The position numbers and the translations under genes were made by a program. From Rhizophlyctis rosea (taxonomy: Eukaryota; Chytridiomycota; Chytridiomycetes; Rhizophlyctidales; Rhizophlyctidaceae), in the NCBI GenBank assembly GCA_027596075.1, contig JADGJC010000058.1, positions 99,712-163,711 of the forward strand: 64,000 nt of DNA. Reading direction: 5' to 3'. The first letter of the stretch is position 1. Every line of letters starts with the position of its first letter. Positions 20,484 to 33,309 of the stretch are shown one piece after another. The notes beneath the pieces are model-generated. The model was not told where the DNA came from. It saw only the letters and a list, made by a program, of their open reading frames with translations, and did no database searches.

Positions 20484-22042
20484 TCACAGTTGCAAACGTG
20501 GAAGCACCACCAATGTCTCTATGGGCAGATGCTGTTTGTAATCAATTGGAAAGTGTGATGTCAAAGCTGCATCATGAAAGGAGACACGGTTCTGAAGCAC
20601 AATTGATCGGGTTCGCATCAGATATATCATTACAACTATTCTGACAAGATTTACACGTGACAGGGCACAACTTGATTCCTTTTGAGAAGGAAAGTTTCTG
20701 CGTTCTTGCGGCCCTTTACATTGCATCATCGGTTTTCCTCTGTTCTTCAGGGCAGCTTGTCCCTCCATAGCCATCCTCATAAACTCCAAAAAACCCTTTG
20801 GCGCATCCTCTCCAAACATCATCTCCTGCATCCCCATAGCCTTCCTTCCCCCTTTCTCTGCCCTATCCAACATCGGCCCTTCATACCTCCTCAACGCCTC
20901 CACCATCTCTTCCTTCCACCGCCCACCCTCAACAACACCCACAATCTCCTCCGCCAACTTCACCGCATCCAACATCGCCAAGTTCACGCCCTCGCCACCG
21001 GGAGCTGTCACATGGGCTGCGTCGCCTAGGAGTATGACGCCTGGTTGAGTGGACCACCGGAGGCCAAGGGGCAGGGTGTAGATTGGCCAAGCGCGGATGG
21101 GGTCGTCGTCGGCGTTTGTGATTAGGGAGAGAAGGTTGGGGGACCAGCAGGGGAATTGGGCGGCGAGGAATGTGCGGAGGTGGGAGGAGCCTTCGCGGAG
21201 GAGGGAGGGGAAGCCGGTTGCCGTGTCGGTTGACCAGGTTTCGCTCAGAGGATAGGACACTGTGGAAGTGTGTATGGTAAATCATTCATGGTCTTCGTAT
21301 TAGGAATGTGTTATGGAAGCAAATGGCAACTCACCATACGTTCTCAAAACACTCTTGGCATTCATCTGTGCCAGAAGTCCCCTCTTGTTGCTCAAGACTA
21401 TCATCGAGCCCTCTCCGACCATCTTTGCAATGTCGGGGAAACGATTGTGGACATTGTGAATGCGGAGATCGACCCAAGTTACGCCAGTATAGTGGGGCTT
21501 TACATCCGTTAGGAGAGGTCGGACTTTAGACCAACACCCATCCGCTCCCACCACCAAATCCGATTCCACAGTCGTCCCATCCGCGAACGTGATTGTGTGT
21601 GCACGCCAGGTTCGGCCGCTGGGGTTGGAGCAACCGAAACAATTCTCTTACCCCACTGCACAGTACCATCAGGTAACGAATCCAACAAAGGACCCCTCAA
21701 CTCCATCCGGTCAATCTCCGGCCGTTCCTTCTCATTCTCCACCCCATCCTCCACATCCTCGCTCCTCCCAAAATCCAAAAGCACTTCTCCATCCGTGCTG
21801 TAAACAAACATATGCTCCCCCTCCGGACGGGCTTTGGCCCGAAATTCGGAGGTAACTTTCATGGCTCTTATTGCTGCTAGACCTGTTTTGTGGTGTAGGT
21901 CGAGGGAGCCGCCTTGGTTGCGGGCGGTGCGGGAAGGGTCAGATTCGTAGACTTTTATGGGGATGCGGTGGAGGTGGAGGAGGCGGGCGAGGGTTAGGCC
22001 GCCGGGGCCGCCGCCTATTATTGTTATGCGCGGGAGGGACAT
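20484..22042 (-). CDS. FAD-dependent monooxygenase, TetX/PHBH-like
   Basis: Exons 22042..21335 and 21259..20484 are joined by a 75-nt GTGAGT...CACAG intron. The N-terminus is the FAD dinucleotide fold ITIIGGGPGGLTLARLL (GxGxxG), then a GGSLDL segment. DLVVGADGCWSKVR is the DG motif, and GDAAHVTAPGGEGVNLAMLD is the second FAD-binding GD motif. These place it among class A flavin monooxygenases that hydroxylate aromatic or polyketide substrates with NAD(P)H and O2; TetX-like members are the closest in layout. One base is missing from the CCCC run near 21628; adding it joins KRIVSVAP to SGRTWRAHTITFADG. The last 60 residues are not conserved. The substrate is unknown. Confidence 0.8.
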
Positions 22043-22922
22043 TTTGTGAGAGCTGGTGGTGGGTGGTTGGGATGGATTGGTGGAGTTGCTTGGACCGAAG
22101 CTTTTGATGGGGGGGGGGTTGAAAGCGCCTTGTAGTCCGAAACTTCTGGAGTCAAAGATTTGCTGTCGTCCGTTGTTCGTCTTTTTGTTGAATGGTGAGG
22201 GATGAACCGTATTTGATCAATTTTGTCGCTGTCAATGGGGTACACTAGGCATTTAACTGAACGATCAGGGTGGGCCAGACGCGTCAGAGCTAGGCAACAT
22301 TGGCAGCAGGAATGAAACGTGTTTGGGTTCGATTCGACCGGAGCAGTGTGCTCTTGGCGTTTCCCCAACCTCCGCACGGTGAACTTTGATCTCCATCATG
22401 GAATTCTGTGATGGAAGTTTGTGCCACGTTCTGTTATCAAGGACAAGCATTCCAAACGCCCCGGGCTCCCATTGCTGTAAATGACTTACGTAATCGACCG
22501 ATGTGGTTCACGACTTTTTAGGGCACGGTGTCAGGAGAAGGGACTTGCTTTCCATAAATCCATAATGGAAACGCTTAAGGGGAGTTGACTTCTGCTATCC
22601 TCCTCATAGCGTCATGCGTGCGGATGTTCCCGCGAGGAGATGTCGCCATGATCTCTGCTCCCACGTCCGTTTCTGCTGGGTTACGTAGGCCGCACCGGAA
22701 TTTGTTTGCCCCCAAATCCTATCACCCAGCATTCTTCAACTTGCATGGAGCGTTGATGCAAGGAATGCAACGTCTTCAATAAGACGGGTACTTTGGATCC
22801 GTTAATAGTTTTTGAATTCTGTCATGCACCATAATATAGCGCAAGACTAAGGGAGCACAAGAGAATTATGCACGAGCCCATGATACACCATTAATCAGAC
22901 ACAAATGAAGGTCGCCAACAAA
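22043..22922. other. Intergenic, no gene seen
   Basis: This is the spacer between the start of the monooxygenase and the 3' end of the reductase. It is the likely monooxygenase promoter; no motif was identified. Confidence 0.4.
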
Positions 22923-24114
22923 TTAAATAACATTGACAACAAGCTTGAGAGCGCTAACCTTCCCTTCTGCAGACAATTTCTCTCCTTCCTTCAAACCCTC
23001 CAACCCTCCCTCCAAAACGCTCACATTATTCGTCTTCAACACCCCGCTCGCGAAACCTTCCGAAACATCCTCCTCCGTAACTTCCCTAATCAACTTCGCC
23101 AAATCGGGTGCACCTGCGGAGAATGCTCGGTATTCCACCCCTTCAGGCAACTCCAATGTCCCCGTATGTGCCATTCCGATCACGGTAGGTTTGAATGAGG
23201 GGTTGATGGCTGCAACAGCTAGTTTGGATGTTTCCTCGCCTATAAAATCAGTGGCATATTGGAGGTTGTTGTCGGTTACTTCGTGGATGATTTGGAGTTG
23301 TTGTGATGCAGGAAGGGTGTAGTCGATGACGTGGGAGGCTCCGAGGGATTTGACATACTGTTCAAACACGGTGTGCATGAGTATTTGTTGATACGTTGAA
23401 CTCGTATCCTGCTCCAAATACTCACCTCTTCATTCCACCTTAAAGCAGTGGTGATAACCTTGTATCCCGCCCGAGCAGCCAGTTGAATTGCGTGCACACC
23501 GACTGAGCTTGCTCCACCGGTGATGAAAACCCATTCTTCTTTCTGAGATTGAAGTTTACGCTGTAGACCAAGTCCGCGCTGGGTGAAAAGTGCACCAATC
23601 GCAGTCCCGAGTCCGACTGGGATGGAAGCAGCTTGTTCGAATGTCAAGTTCTTCGATTTCTATATTTCATATCCATAAGGAAAGTTGCAGCGTTTCAAGA
23701 AGTGCCCTCAAACGAACTTTGTAAAGTCTAATAGCCTCCACTAAACAGTACTCCGCAAAAGTCTCCCTGCCAAGACCCCAAACTTCGTCTCCGATTGCAA
23801 ACTCCGTGACGCCCTCCCCAAGTGGTTCCACTACACCGCTTGCATCCCATCCGAGTGTGACCGGAACGATGCCACAAAAAGGCCGTATTGTGCTTGTTTG
23901 TGGTCCAGTGGGCTGTGGGAATGGTGTCAGCATCGATATCCAATCGTGAGTTGAATGGGGGTGGAATCTTTTGCAGACACTTACTTGACTGCGGCTGCAT
24001 GCACCCGAATCAAGACCTCGCCGGGATTGGGAGTCGGTCTGGGCACCTCATCCACGTAAAGGACATCGGACAGGGGTCATGCGGCTTTGGCACAGAATGC
24101 TTAAGTTGGACCAT
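22923..24114 (-). CDS. MDR-family quinone/enoyl reductase
   Basis: Four exons (24114..23985, 23912..23718, 23659..23426, 23357..22923) give about 331 residues once two single bases are restored: in CCCC near 24078 and TTTTT near 23880. The order is typical of the zinc-free MDR family: DVLYVDEVPRPTPNPGEVLI, then VHAAAVNPLD, GWDASGVVEPLGEGV, GDEVWG, NLTFEQAASIPVG, the nucleotide-binding turn GGASSVGVHAIQLA, LGASHVIDY and a C-terminal LKLVVNV strand. It should use NADPH to reduce an activated C=C bond or a quinone in the cytosol. Intron 2 has a rare donor GTTCGT, also seen in the Sel1 gene. It is next to other redox genes on both sides. Confidence 0.8.
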
Positions 24115-25443
24115 GATGGGCGGAGTGTCCGGAAGGGTTGATGGTCGATTTTTGAGTCAGGTAAAGGGTGTTGAATATGATGTGGAGAGGTTGATGTGAT
24201 GAATGGAATGATCTGATGGTTGGGAGAAAGCGAGCGGAAGTTGAGGGTTCTTATATGAAATGCCAGCACGACCCGACACTTGAGCCGCTTGGAAGCAGCG
24301 AAGGTTTGAGATAACAAATTGGCTGACGCGATTCCGACTGCAATTTCGCAGCAAGGATTGAGAATCAAACCTTCCTCTTCTCTCCTCCTTCTGCGACCGC
24401 ACTGGTGAAGCCCATTCACTTCCAACCTCTTTCAGATCTTTGGGGGGTCGGGATTAGTAAGAGGGGAGATTCTCATGGTCCGATATTTCGGATCATATTA
24501 TGGTTACAAGTACGCTGCCGTTCACGTGATTGGGCGGAGCTTTGCCACTCTGACGGTCGACTGCCCGACCGGAGATTTCGGAGAGCTCCGAAGAGTCCTG
24601 TTGGTGCGCGCAGCGCCACAATCTCAAGACTCAGTGGCCATGCATGGCCTGTTGACAGATTTGCCCAGTTGCTCTTACGATGGGCATTAAACCTACTAGG
24701 GAACTGTTGCCCAATTGACCCTCGGCGTTGTCAGGACGCCCAGGGCACAAAATAAACTTTAGGGGGAGATTTTCAAGTTCGGTGTGACCAACAACGAGGT
24801 ACGAATGGGCTAAATACCACATGTGAGCATTGTTTGAGTTGCATACCCCAGTCGCCATATTGTTGATTAGACGACGCCCTTGATTAGCAGCCTCCAATCG
24901 AGCTCCCAACACAAAGACCTAGCCCGGGCAACCTATTTGGGCTTCATCAACATCTTGGTTTGAATCGCTGGCAACAACAAAGCAGGAACGCCCTGATCAC
25001 TCGACGCTCTCGACGAGGATCTATTGAACCGCTGATTGGTGAAAACGGGATTGTGTCATATCTTCAATGTCTAAGAATCACTCGGAACCTTCAGGATGTG
25101 GCTTGCAGTAACGCGATTTCCTTCGTTCCCTTGCATTGCCCATCGTCTGATTAGTCAACGTTGAGCTTGGTTTTCCACTTTGCGCAAAACAGGACTCGAT
25201 ATTACTGCTCCCCACTTATATCGTTTCGTATCTTGATGGAACAGCTCACCTTTCGCATGTGTGCCAAGGCTTCTCTTCTTGGATGACCAATGCAAATGGA
25301 AATCATGCCATCATAATTGGAAAGCACCCATTATGGAATGTCCATTATAAAATGCATTTTCAAATGGCCCCATATATACGGCCGATAACATCAGTCTGCT
25401 TTCCCACTTTTCACACTACACACATCAATGTTGATTTTCAATC
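24115..25443. other. Intergenic between divergent genes, no gene seen
   Basis: Divergent spacer between the reductase and the P450. CCATATATACG near 25370 could be the P450 TATA element. Open frames on both strands are short and unrelated to known families. Confidence 0.4.
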
Positions 25444-27446
25444 ATGCAGTCTTTAACAACCATCCTTTATGACCTGGTGCTAGCAGTAGGCTTAACTCCC
25501 ACCAAGATCACTCTGTTCATTGGCCTGTTTGCAGCTGCTAGCGCGCTGATCATCAATTCTCACCGTCGACCAAAGTCTTATGCAAATTTGAACTGCCCTC
25601 CAGTTGTGCCTCATTCCATCCCTTTCTTAGGATGCGTGATCCAATACAGTATGGATCCGGTTGGGTTTTTGAAAAGATGCATGGAAAGGGTAATGTTAGG
25701 ACGTTTTCATTTGAGTGTATGCGGACGTTGAGAGAATATCACGGAGGAACCGGACATAAAAAATTGAAGCACGCTAACGTGTTTCTTATTTGGTTGCAGT
25801 ACGGAGACTGCTTTACCTTCACAATGATCGGTCGTAAATGTACCTTCTGTCTGAATCCTGACAGCAATCACTTCGTATTCAACGTCAAGCTGGATCACGC
25901 GGCCGCTGAGGGAGCATACGACAAATTGACTGTCCCTGTCATTGGCAAAGGTGTTGTTTACGATGTGACTAATGCGAAGTTCGTGGAACAGAAGAAATAC
26001 GTAGTCGGCAATCTGAGAGTCGAATGGTGTTCAAGTCTGAGTCAACCTTCATGATTTTCAGGTTCATCAAAGATGCGCTAACAACCTCTGCGTTCCGGAC
26101 GTATGTGCCTATCATCGTCCAAGAAACTCGGGACTATCTCAAGACTCTGTCGGATGTGGAACCTCGATTTGAGGTGTTCCCCGCCGCTACGGAGTTGATC
26201 ATTCGTACCGCTTCGCATTGTTTGCTCGGGACGGAAGTTCGTCAGAAGTTGCATTCCGGAGGTACGACTAGATGATTTCTTCCGTTCAACATTGTGTTGG
26301 AGCTGCGCCATACCCTAATGTCCTTCGTAGTGGCCAAACTATTCCACGACCTAGACCAAGGCCTCCGACCTATCAATGTGTTCATCCGGAACTTTCCCAA
26401 TCCTACCTACCGCCGCCGGGACGAGGCTCATAAGCAGCTGACGGAATTATTCCTGAGCATCTTGAAGGATCGCAAACAGAGTCATGAGGTCCATGACGAT
26501 ATCCTTCAAGGGCTGTTGGACGGCGTGTGTAAGGATGGATCTGAGGTAATGGCTTCGGAATGCTGGCATGATTGACATAAATAGCTGTTGATTTTATGCT
26601 CGACCCGTAGATTTCTTTTGAGGAAGTAGCACATTTGATGATTGCGCTCCTTATCGGTGGCCAACACACCAGCGCCACCAGTACGTCTTGGGTCCTCTTT
26701 GAACTTGCCAACAACCCTCATATCATGTAAGCATGTTGCCGCCTGTACTTTCAGATTTAGCCGGTCCCTACAGCTAATTACAATCGTTCCTCTGCACAGT
26801 CCTGAACTCCTCAAAGATCAATCCCAAGTCATCACCGGCCAACCCAATACACCCGTATCTGCCCTCCCAGATCCCACCTACGACGACATCCGTAAAATGA
26901 AACTCCTCGACTGCGTACTAAAAGAGTCTTTAAGACTTCACACGCCGATCCACACCGTCATGCGATTGGTTGTTAAAGACGTCCAATACAAAGGGTACAC
27001 CATACCAGAGGGTCACTTCTTGTGCGCAAGTCAGGGTGTAAGTCATATGGACGCCACGCGCTTCCCGGACCCGACGAAGTTTGACCCGATGAGGCATATG
27101 GTTAATGAGGAGGAGGGTGGGGAGTGGACGATTAATGGTGTGGATATTGCGCAGAAGAGTGCGAGGACTTATTCCTGCCGTTTGGTGCTGGTGGGTTTCG
27201 AAAGTTTTTGGCAGAGCGGTTGGTTGTTTGCTTTGATGATTGATGGTGGCAAACAGGGAGACACCGATGTATCGGCGAAGCGTTTGCGTTCTTGCAAATC
27301 AAAACGGTTGTCGCGATGTTTTTGAAGGAATTTGAGCATGATTTGATGCGTAATGCGAATGGGGATAGAATTTGGATTTTACGTCGTTGATTGTGATGCC
27401 GGAGAAGGGGTCATGTATATCTTTGAAGCGTCGGGAGGTGGCGTGA
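25444..27446 (+). CDS. CYP51-like sterol 14-alpha-demethylase, frame-broken
   Basis: Seven exons can be traced (25444..25689, 25800..26000, 26062..26261, 26331..26545, 26611..26726, 26800..27190, 27257..27446). An N-terminal membrane anchor (KITLFIGLFAAASALII) leads into CYP51 signatures: YGDCFTFTMIGRK, AYDKLTVPVIGKGVVYDV, I-helix LLIGGQHTSATS, ExxR in LKESLRLH, DPTKFDPMRH and the heme loop PFGAGRHRCIGEAF, split by an intron. The C-terminus is DFTSLIVMPEKGSCISLKRR. CYP51 removes the 14-alpha-methyl group of lanosterol or eburicol in the ER. Three joins fail by a base: exon 2 to 3, near 27135-27165 just before the heme loop, and near 27370. It may be a decayed second copy or carry assembly errors. 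Confidence 0.75.
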
Positions 27447-29512
27447 TTGGCGAAAGTAGGAAGCGGAGGGTGGCCGTGCTTGTAATATATACTGTATTGG
27501 GGAGACATGTTCAAAGCATCATGCCGTGTGGGACCGCGAGTTGTGTGCGATTGCTGTGACTGTGAGGTGTGCTGATATACTTGTACTATCAATCAATGTG
27601 GCCCAACGGCCTTTGTAATGGACAGTCAATGTTGGCAAGGGACGATGCCTCAGACTGTGGAGTTGGTGTTGCTTCAGGCTCAGCCGTGGCCGGAGTAGCA
27701 TGCACGAATGGTGTACGCGGCGCGTTCAATCAACGCTTAAGACGGAGTTTTTGTTTACAGCATTGCAAGACCTGATATATTTCCCGATATGCCGGTATTT
27801 CATGCAGACCGAAATAACATCTTCCATTGTATCTGACTCTCCGAACGCCTCAACCCTCGAAAAGAAACTCATACATCGCCCATTCCCAAACCTCCCTCTT
27901 TCTACCTTCCCCTCCGCTCCTTTGTAGCTCTTGAATCAACCTCCCACGGCGTAAGAGCTTACCTTACTACCCCAACCATTTCAAAAGCGCTTTGGAAGCA
28001 CCACTGCACCCAATCGAAGTGGGTCCCTCTGAAGTGCGATCATTATCCTGAGAACGCGGATTGAACATCATATGCCAAGTTATGCAGCGCATCCCCGCAT
28101 GTCAAGAACTGGGATAGGATCAGAGGAATTTTGGACTACGTCTCTTTTGGCATTGAATATCGGTCAAGGAAAGGGAGGCTAGACAACTTGTGGCAATCAC
28201 ACAGGATGGGGCAACCACGACCGGTAGATTTTTATGGAGTTCGGACTGAGTTTGTGAAGTTTCGCCGAAGGGCCTGACATTCGGTAGATGTACCAGTCTC
28301 GTGGAGAGCTACATTCGACAGACGTATGTAGTAATTGGAAGTAGTCAATGTTAAAAATCCCGACCGCACCAAATGAGGACGTAATGCCTGAGGGCGTAAT
28401 GCCGAGCACAAAAAGCGACGCTGATTGCTTCCACAACCTTCCAGATACGTTATGAGTTTGGAATGTTTTTCATGTTACTCAGCTTACTGCAGAGTAATAT
28501 AATGAATGCGCTTTGCTGTTGACGACTTAGAATAGTTGGAGCCATCGATTGCCGGTATCGCCATTTGTGTGGAATGTTTGCAAAAGCCGGCAAAAGCTGT
28601 TATCGGAAATTAACGAATTCCGCATGATGGAAGTCATTCTTTGATGAAGTAATTCTTTGGAATGAGTTACCTCTCTTCCATTCTATGGCATGATTAATTC
28701 CACCCTGTCGAAAACCTAAAGCCGCCGTTCTTATATTCCGGTGGGGGATGAGAACTCAAGAAACTTGAAAGAGGAAGTTTCGGTTTGTTACGTCAACATG
28801 ACTGTGCCATCAATGAGATCACTGTGCCTCCAAAATGGGGACATGAATGCGCAGTTCCTTGCTGCGCCATGTACTACCAGCAACAAACCATGTACCACCA
28901 TCACGTCTTTTTCCGCTCTGCCTACCTGATGTGGGATGGGGTACCAAAAAATAAAATGCTAAATGCGGAATCCGGTGTGGAGAGGCGAACTATTATGGAA
29001 GGCAGCTAGACACACGTTGTCCTACTTTCGATGTCTCCGAGAAAGTTGTTGAGCTAATTTTCGACGGTTCCGAGTTTCCGAGTTTCGCACGACGGATAAT
29101 GTGGAGCTGGGGAGCTTCTTTCGGTAGGTGTGTAGTGTTGCGCGGTGATACGGTGGTTGGACAAGCTGACCCCAGGCGCACGCGATGTAGGGTCTCTCCA
29201 ACAGTCCGTCAGGGAAAATGGTGAAGTTGATGAATTTCTGCCCATCACGGCCAAGGACGGCAGCGAAAGCTTCGGCAGAACGCATCACAAGGGAGGGGGA
29301 AAGCAACGGTCAAGGAGTCAAAGGGATTGAGAAAAAAAGGTGCCGCGCATTTGCTCATTTGTAGCCACAATCTTGCACATCTTGTCGACTGGTGCTCACC
29401 CTGCGGTTACATAAATCCCTGATGTAAGTCCCATCCCCTCACATATTCGTGATCTCCAAGTTTCTTATTCCCAATATCCTTCCCCAAATTCTTGCTGGTC
29501 AAGAACACAACC
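27447..29512. other. Long intergenic stretch, no gene seen
   Basis: Two kilobases without a supported gene. Frames such as those near 28200-28430 and 29020-29300 lack motifs and codon bias. The last part is presumably the promoter of the endoglucanase starting at 29513. Confidence 0.45.
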
Positions 29513-31175
29513 ATGTTTGTCAACAAGCTCACCACCCTCTTCGGGCTCGTCGGTGCCGCTACGGCCGCCGTTCAATACACTGGTGTCAACGAGGCCTCCA
29601 TGGAGTTCGGTGTTGGAACTTTTGGTCCCGACACTCCCTCCACCTTCCCTGGTACCTACGACAAGCAATACACCACCCCCAACACTGCCACCATCCCTTA
29701 CTGGCGTGATTTGGGTGGTAACATCTTCCGTTTCTGCTTCTCCTGGGAGCGTGCCCAGCCCACCTTGAACTCGGCCCTCGATGAAAACTACGTCAAGTAC
29801 ATCGACGCGTGGGTCAGTGCCGCCACCTCCAACGGCAACGGTAACCAATACGTTCTTTTGGATGTCCACAACTACGCCCGGTGGAACGGCAAGGTTGTCG
29901 GTTCCGACATCCCCAGCTCTGCTTTGTCAGACTTCTGGACCAGGATGGCTAACCGCTACAAGAGCAACCCCCGTGTGTACATTGACATCATGAACGAGCC
30001 CCACGACTTGCCCGTCAGCCAATGGTTCAGCGCCGCCCAGGACTCTATCAACGCCATCCGTCAGACCGGTTTCAACAACTTGATTCTCGTCCCCGGTATC
30101 TCCTACACCGGTGCCCACTCTTGGGTCTCCTCCGGCAACGCCGCCGCTGCCCTCTCCATCACCGATCCCGCCAACAACTTCGCTTTCGACATGCACCAGT
30201 ACTTCGACACCGACTACTCTGGTACCCACACCACCTGCACCCATGGGACTGAGGCCTTCACCGCCGCCACCTCTTGGCTCCGTGCCAACAACCGCAAGGC
30301 CTTCCTCGGTGAATGGGCTGCCACCACCGACTCCTCTTGCCAGGCTTCCATTGACTCTGCTGCTGCTTACCTCGATGCCAACAGCGATGTGTGGATAGGA
30401 TGGACGTGGTGGGCTGCCGGCCCCTGGTGGGGCAACTGTAAGTATAAGGCGAGGTCCCTTTCCTCTTCAACGTCCTCACCGCAAATTTACAGACATGTAC
30501 AGCATTGAGCCTACTTCTGTCACCTCTGGCGATGCTGCTCAAACCTCCATCTTGAAGAAGTACTTCGCCGGCAACTCTTACTACGCTGGTCCCAAGCCCC
30601 GCACTACTACCACCATCACTGCTTCTCGCACTACCACTACCACTACCCGTACCTCCACCACTACTACCACCACTCGCCCCATCATCACCACCACTCAAGG
30701 CTCTTGCCCCGCTACAACCACCACCGTTTTCGTTGACTCTTACGTCACCGTTACTCCCGCCCCTGGTAAGTTGTGGCAAGCCGAAAGCATTTTGGGGAAT
30801 GTTCAACTGACCAAATCACTATTCTAGTCACCGTCACCGTCACTGCTGGCCAAACCACCACTACTCGCACCACGACCACTACCACCCGCCCCATCACCAC
30901 CACCACCACGGCATCTACTGAAAACTGCGGTAAGTTGAGAGCTTTGATCAAAACGTTGCTAATGGTGCATTTGAGTGACAATCTTTGTTTTTTTCCAGCG
31001 GCTAAATACGGCCAATGCGGTGGCCAAGGCTTCACTGGCCCCACTTGCTGCCAGGGTGGTTCTACCTGCAAGGTATGTGTGGTGATTCTACTTCGTCATC
31101 AGTCAATCGTTCATGAGACTGATCTATTTTACATCGTTCCAGGTTTCCAACCAGTACTACTCTCAATGCTTGTAA
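29513..31175 (+). CDS. GH5 endoglucanase with C-terminal CBM1
   Basis: Five exons (29513..30437, 30493..30765, 30828..30929, 30999..31072, 31143..31175) give 468 residues. A signal peptide (MFVNKLTTLFGLVGAATA) is followed by a GH5 subfamily-5-type barrel: FRFCFSWERAQP, LLDVHNYARWNG, acid/base Glu in DIMNEPHD, HQYFDTDYSGTH and nucleophile Glu in AFLGEWAAT. A long Thr/Ser linker, glycosylated in such enzymes, leads to CBM1: KYGQCGGQGFTGPTCCQGG...YYSQCL with the expected four Cys and flat aromatic face. The enzyme cuts internal beta-1,4 links in cellulose outside the cell. Three of the four introns fall in the linker and CBM1, and all four have strong GTAAGT or GTATGT donors. No frame errors are seen. 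Confidence 0.95.
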
Positions 31176-31694
31176 GCGGCGGCTATTGCAAAGCTGTGAG
31201 CGCTCTTGCTAGAAGTGTTCAACATCCTGTAGTCAGTTCATCTACAGATGGGTTCATAGTTGGTTTTTTAATGGGTTGCAGATGCGATGCATTGATTGCA
31301 TCCTGATGCATTAGAAGCTCGTCGTCTAGCTGGGCTAGATAATATATCATTAATGGTGCTGATTTTTTTTTGGTTTTTGTTGCTTGAATCATCTTTCTGC
31401 GTTATCTAGCATCATTGTGATGTCCTTGCTTAGATACTTTAGATGACAACATGCGTGACGGTTCTGAGTATCAAAGTTTCAGCTTTTGCAAGGCAGAACA
31501 GGGTGTGCATATTGTACACGGATATCGATTTCACTCCATATAAGCACAGCGGGACTGCATGCGGTAACATGCTTTGTCGTTGGAACAGCAAATTTACTGA
31601 TAATGCGCCGTTCTGATAATGCGCCGTTTCTTTCGTTGATGACCATCAGGCAACACCCAACATCGTACAATCCGACTACCATACTATCACGAAA

Positions 31695-32700
31695 GTGCTC
31701 AAAACCCCCACACCTTCCATCATAACTTTCCTTCACCCTCTCCTTCGTCCACGCAAGACATCTTCGCTCCTTCTGGACACGTCTCCTACAAATAGGGTGT
31801 GGAGGCCCAGAAGCGAAGGGGAGGCACTGTGGGAGCAGTTGATTTCGCATGCTCAAAACTGGTGTCAGAGCCGTCTGGTCCAACCTGAAAGTGTCTTTGC
31901 CCGTGTGTCTCATTTGATTCATATCGCGGAGACCGAGTTGCACATTTTGCCGCCATTGTTGGAGGGGTACACGTACAGGAGAAGTCAACTTACGATGGAC
32001 AAGACTGTGCTCACATCGCTTTTTGAAACGGGCTATGATGATGGATCATGGATGGTCGGAGGATTATGTGATTGATTGGATTAAGGGAGAATGCAGCTTT
32101 AACGTATGTCGTTTTACTGCTCTTGTTCATTCATTAAAGAAGGAGAAAATTGGCGGTTTGGGAGCATTCTAAGTGAGATAAGGTTCATCTGGTAACCCGA
32201 ACATTTTGTGTTTCCGCCCAACCTGACCTATAGTCGAAGTCTCATACTGTCCGAGTGCAAATCGGCAATTGGCATGTCGGAAGGAAGCCTGCTGGACTGC
32301 TGTACGTCGTGTATATCGTTGAACCGGGTAATATGGATGTAGACTGGTTTAGGAGGGATATGGGCGAAGAATGGTTTGAAGAACGGCCTCTTTTTGATCG
32401 TGAGATGTTCATGGAATTGTCGGAGTTCTATAGGGAAGCTTGTTTTGTGTATAGTACGTTGAAAATGCTGTTCACTGCTCGCCTAAAGGTGAAGAATTTG
32501 GCTCCGTCACGGGAGCAAGGCTTGTCTCTTTGATGGATGATGGCAGCACAATGGATATGGATACCGCTATTCCAATTTGGCATCATGAGGTTTTCGGGAG
32601 TCCGCTCAGAGTTCTAATGTTTGCTAATGTAACTGTTTCAAACTCGAACTCTTGCCTCCCTGGTTACAGAGAACCATTCAGAGGTCGCATGCGAGACTAA
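31695..32700 (+). CDS. Hypothetical protein, frame-broken
   Basis: A coding-like run starts around 31790 (WRPRSEGEALWEQLISHAQ, then AETELHILPPLLEGYTYRR, DKTVLTSLFETGYDDG). It slips frame near 32045 to EDYVIDWIKGECSFN, then a candidate intron GTATGT (about 32104) to CTATAG (32235). Exon 2 reads HTVRVQIGNWHVGRK, LYVVYIVEPGNMDVDWF, MFMELSEFYREACFVY. One A missing from AAA near 32490 then joins it to EEFGSVTGARLVSLMDDGS and ends RGRMRD-stop at 32700. Open frames of this length with consistent splice sites suggest a real gene. I do not recognise the family and no catalytic motif stands out. Confidence 0.4.
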
Positions 32701-33309
32701 CATCGGTGAATCACCAGCTACGTAACTCGTGTGACGTTTTCAACTTTCTCAGAGCTTGCAAGGCATTTCAGCGACTACGGTGTACAATTGGGCCATATCA
32801 TGAATGTACAACTGCAAATCTTAGTGTGATGTAAGATTGACGACTTATGGGAAGACCCCCAGACATGTAACATACTCAGCATATCAGATTCAGTTGTGTT
32901 TAATGCGAGTGGTAGAGAATTGGTAATGGCCAATGCTGTGACGTTGATTATAAAAGGAATGATTCAATCCTAGTTTGAAAATTCACTTGACTGTCTAGGG
33001 AACATCAATACGGACAAATCGCTGATATGACCGACATCAGCGGCCTTGATCAACAGGGACGCGCATGCGTCGCGCTGCCTTAGATTACCTCATTGAAGTG
33101 CAGGGACGGACCTCCAACATCTTGCATTCCTGAAAGCGAGTTTACATCTTCTTGCTATTCATGCTAAAACTACAAAATGCTTACACACAAAACTTTACGC
33201 AATACATCACTGCTCAATGCTATATATGACCATTTCGATATGTTAGCAAAGCAAAAGCTAACCGCAACACACATACGACTTGGCCCCCCTACGTCAATTT
33301 GCTCTTCAC
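32701..33309. other. Intergenic, no gene seen
   Basis: AT-rich convergent spacer between the hypothetical gene and the Stc1-domain gene. It probably holds both 3' ends. Confidence 0.45.

Noticed and set aside
29465..29869. Gly/Val-rich minus frame over the endoglucanase start
   Set aside because: Shadow of a well-supported GH5 gene.
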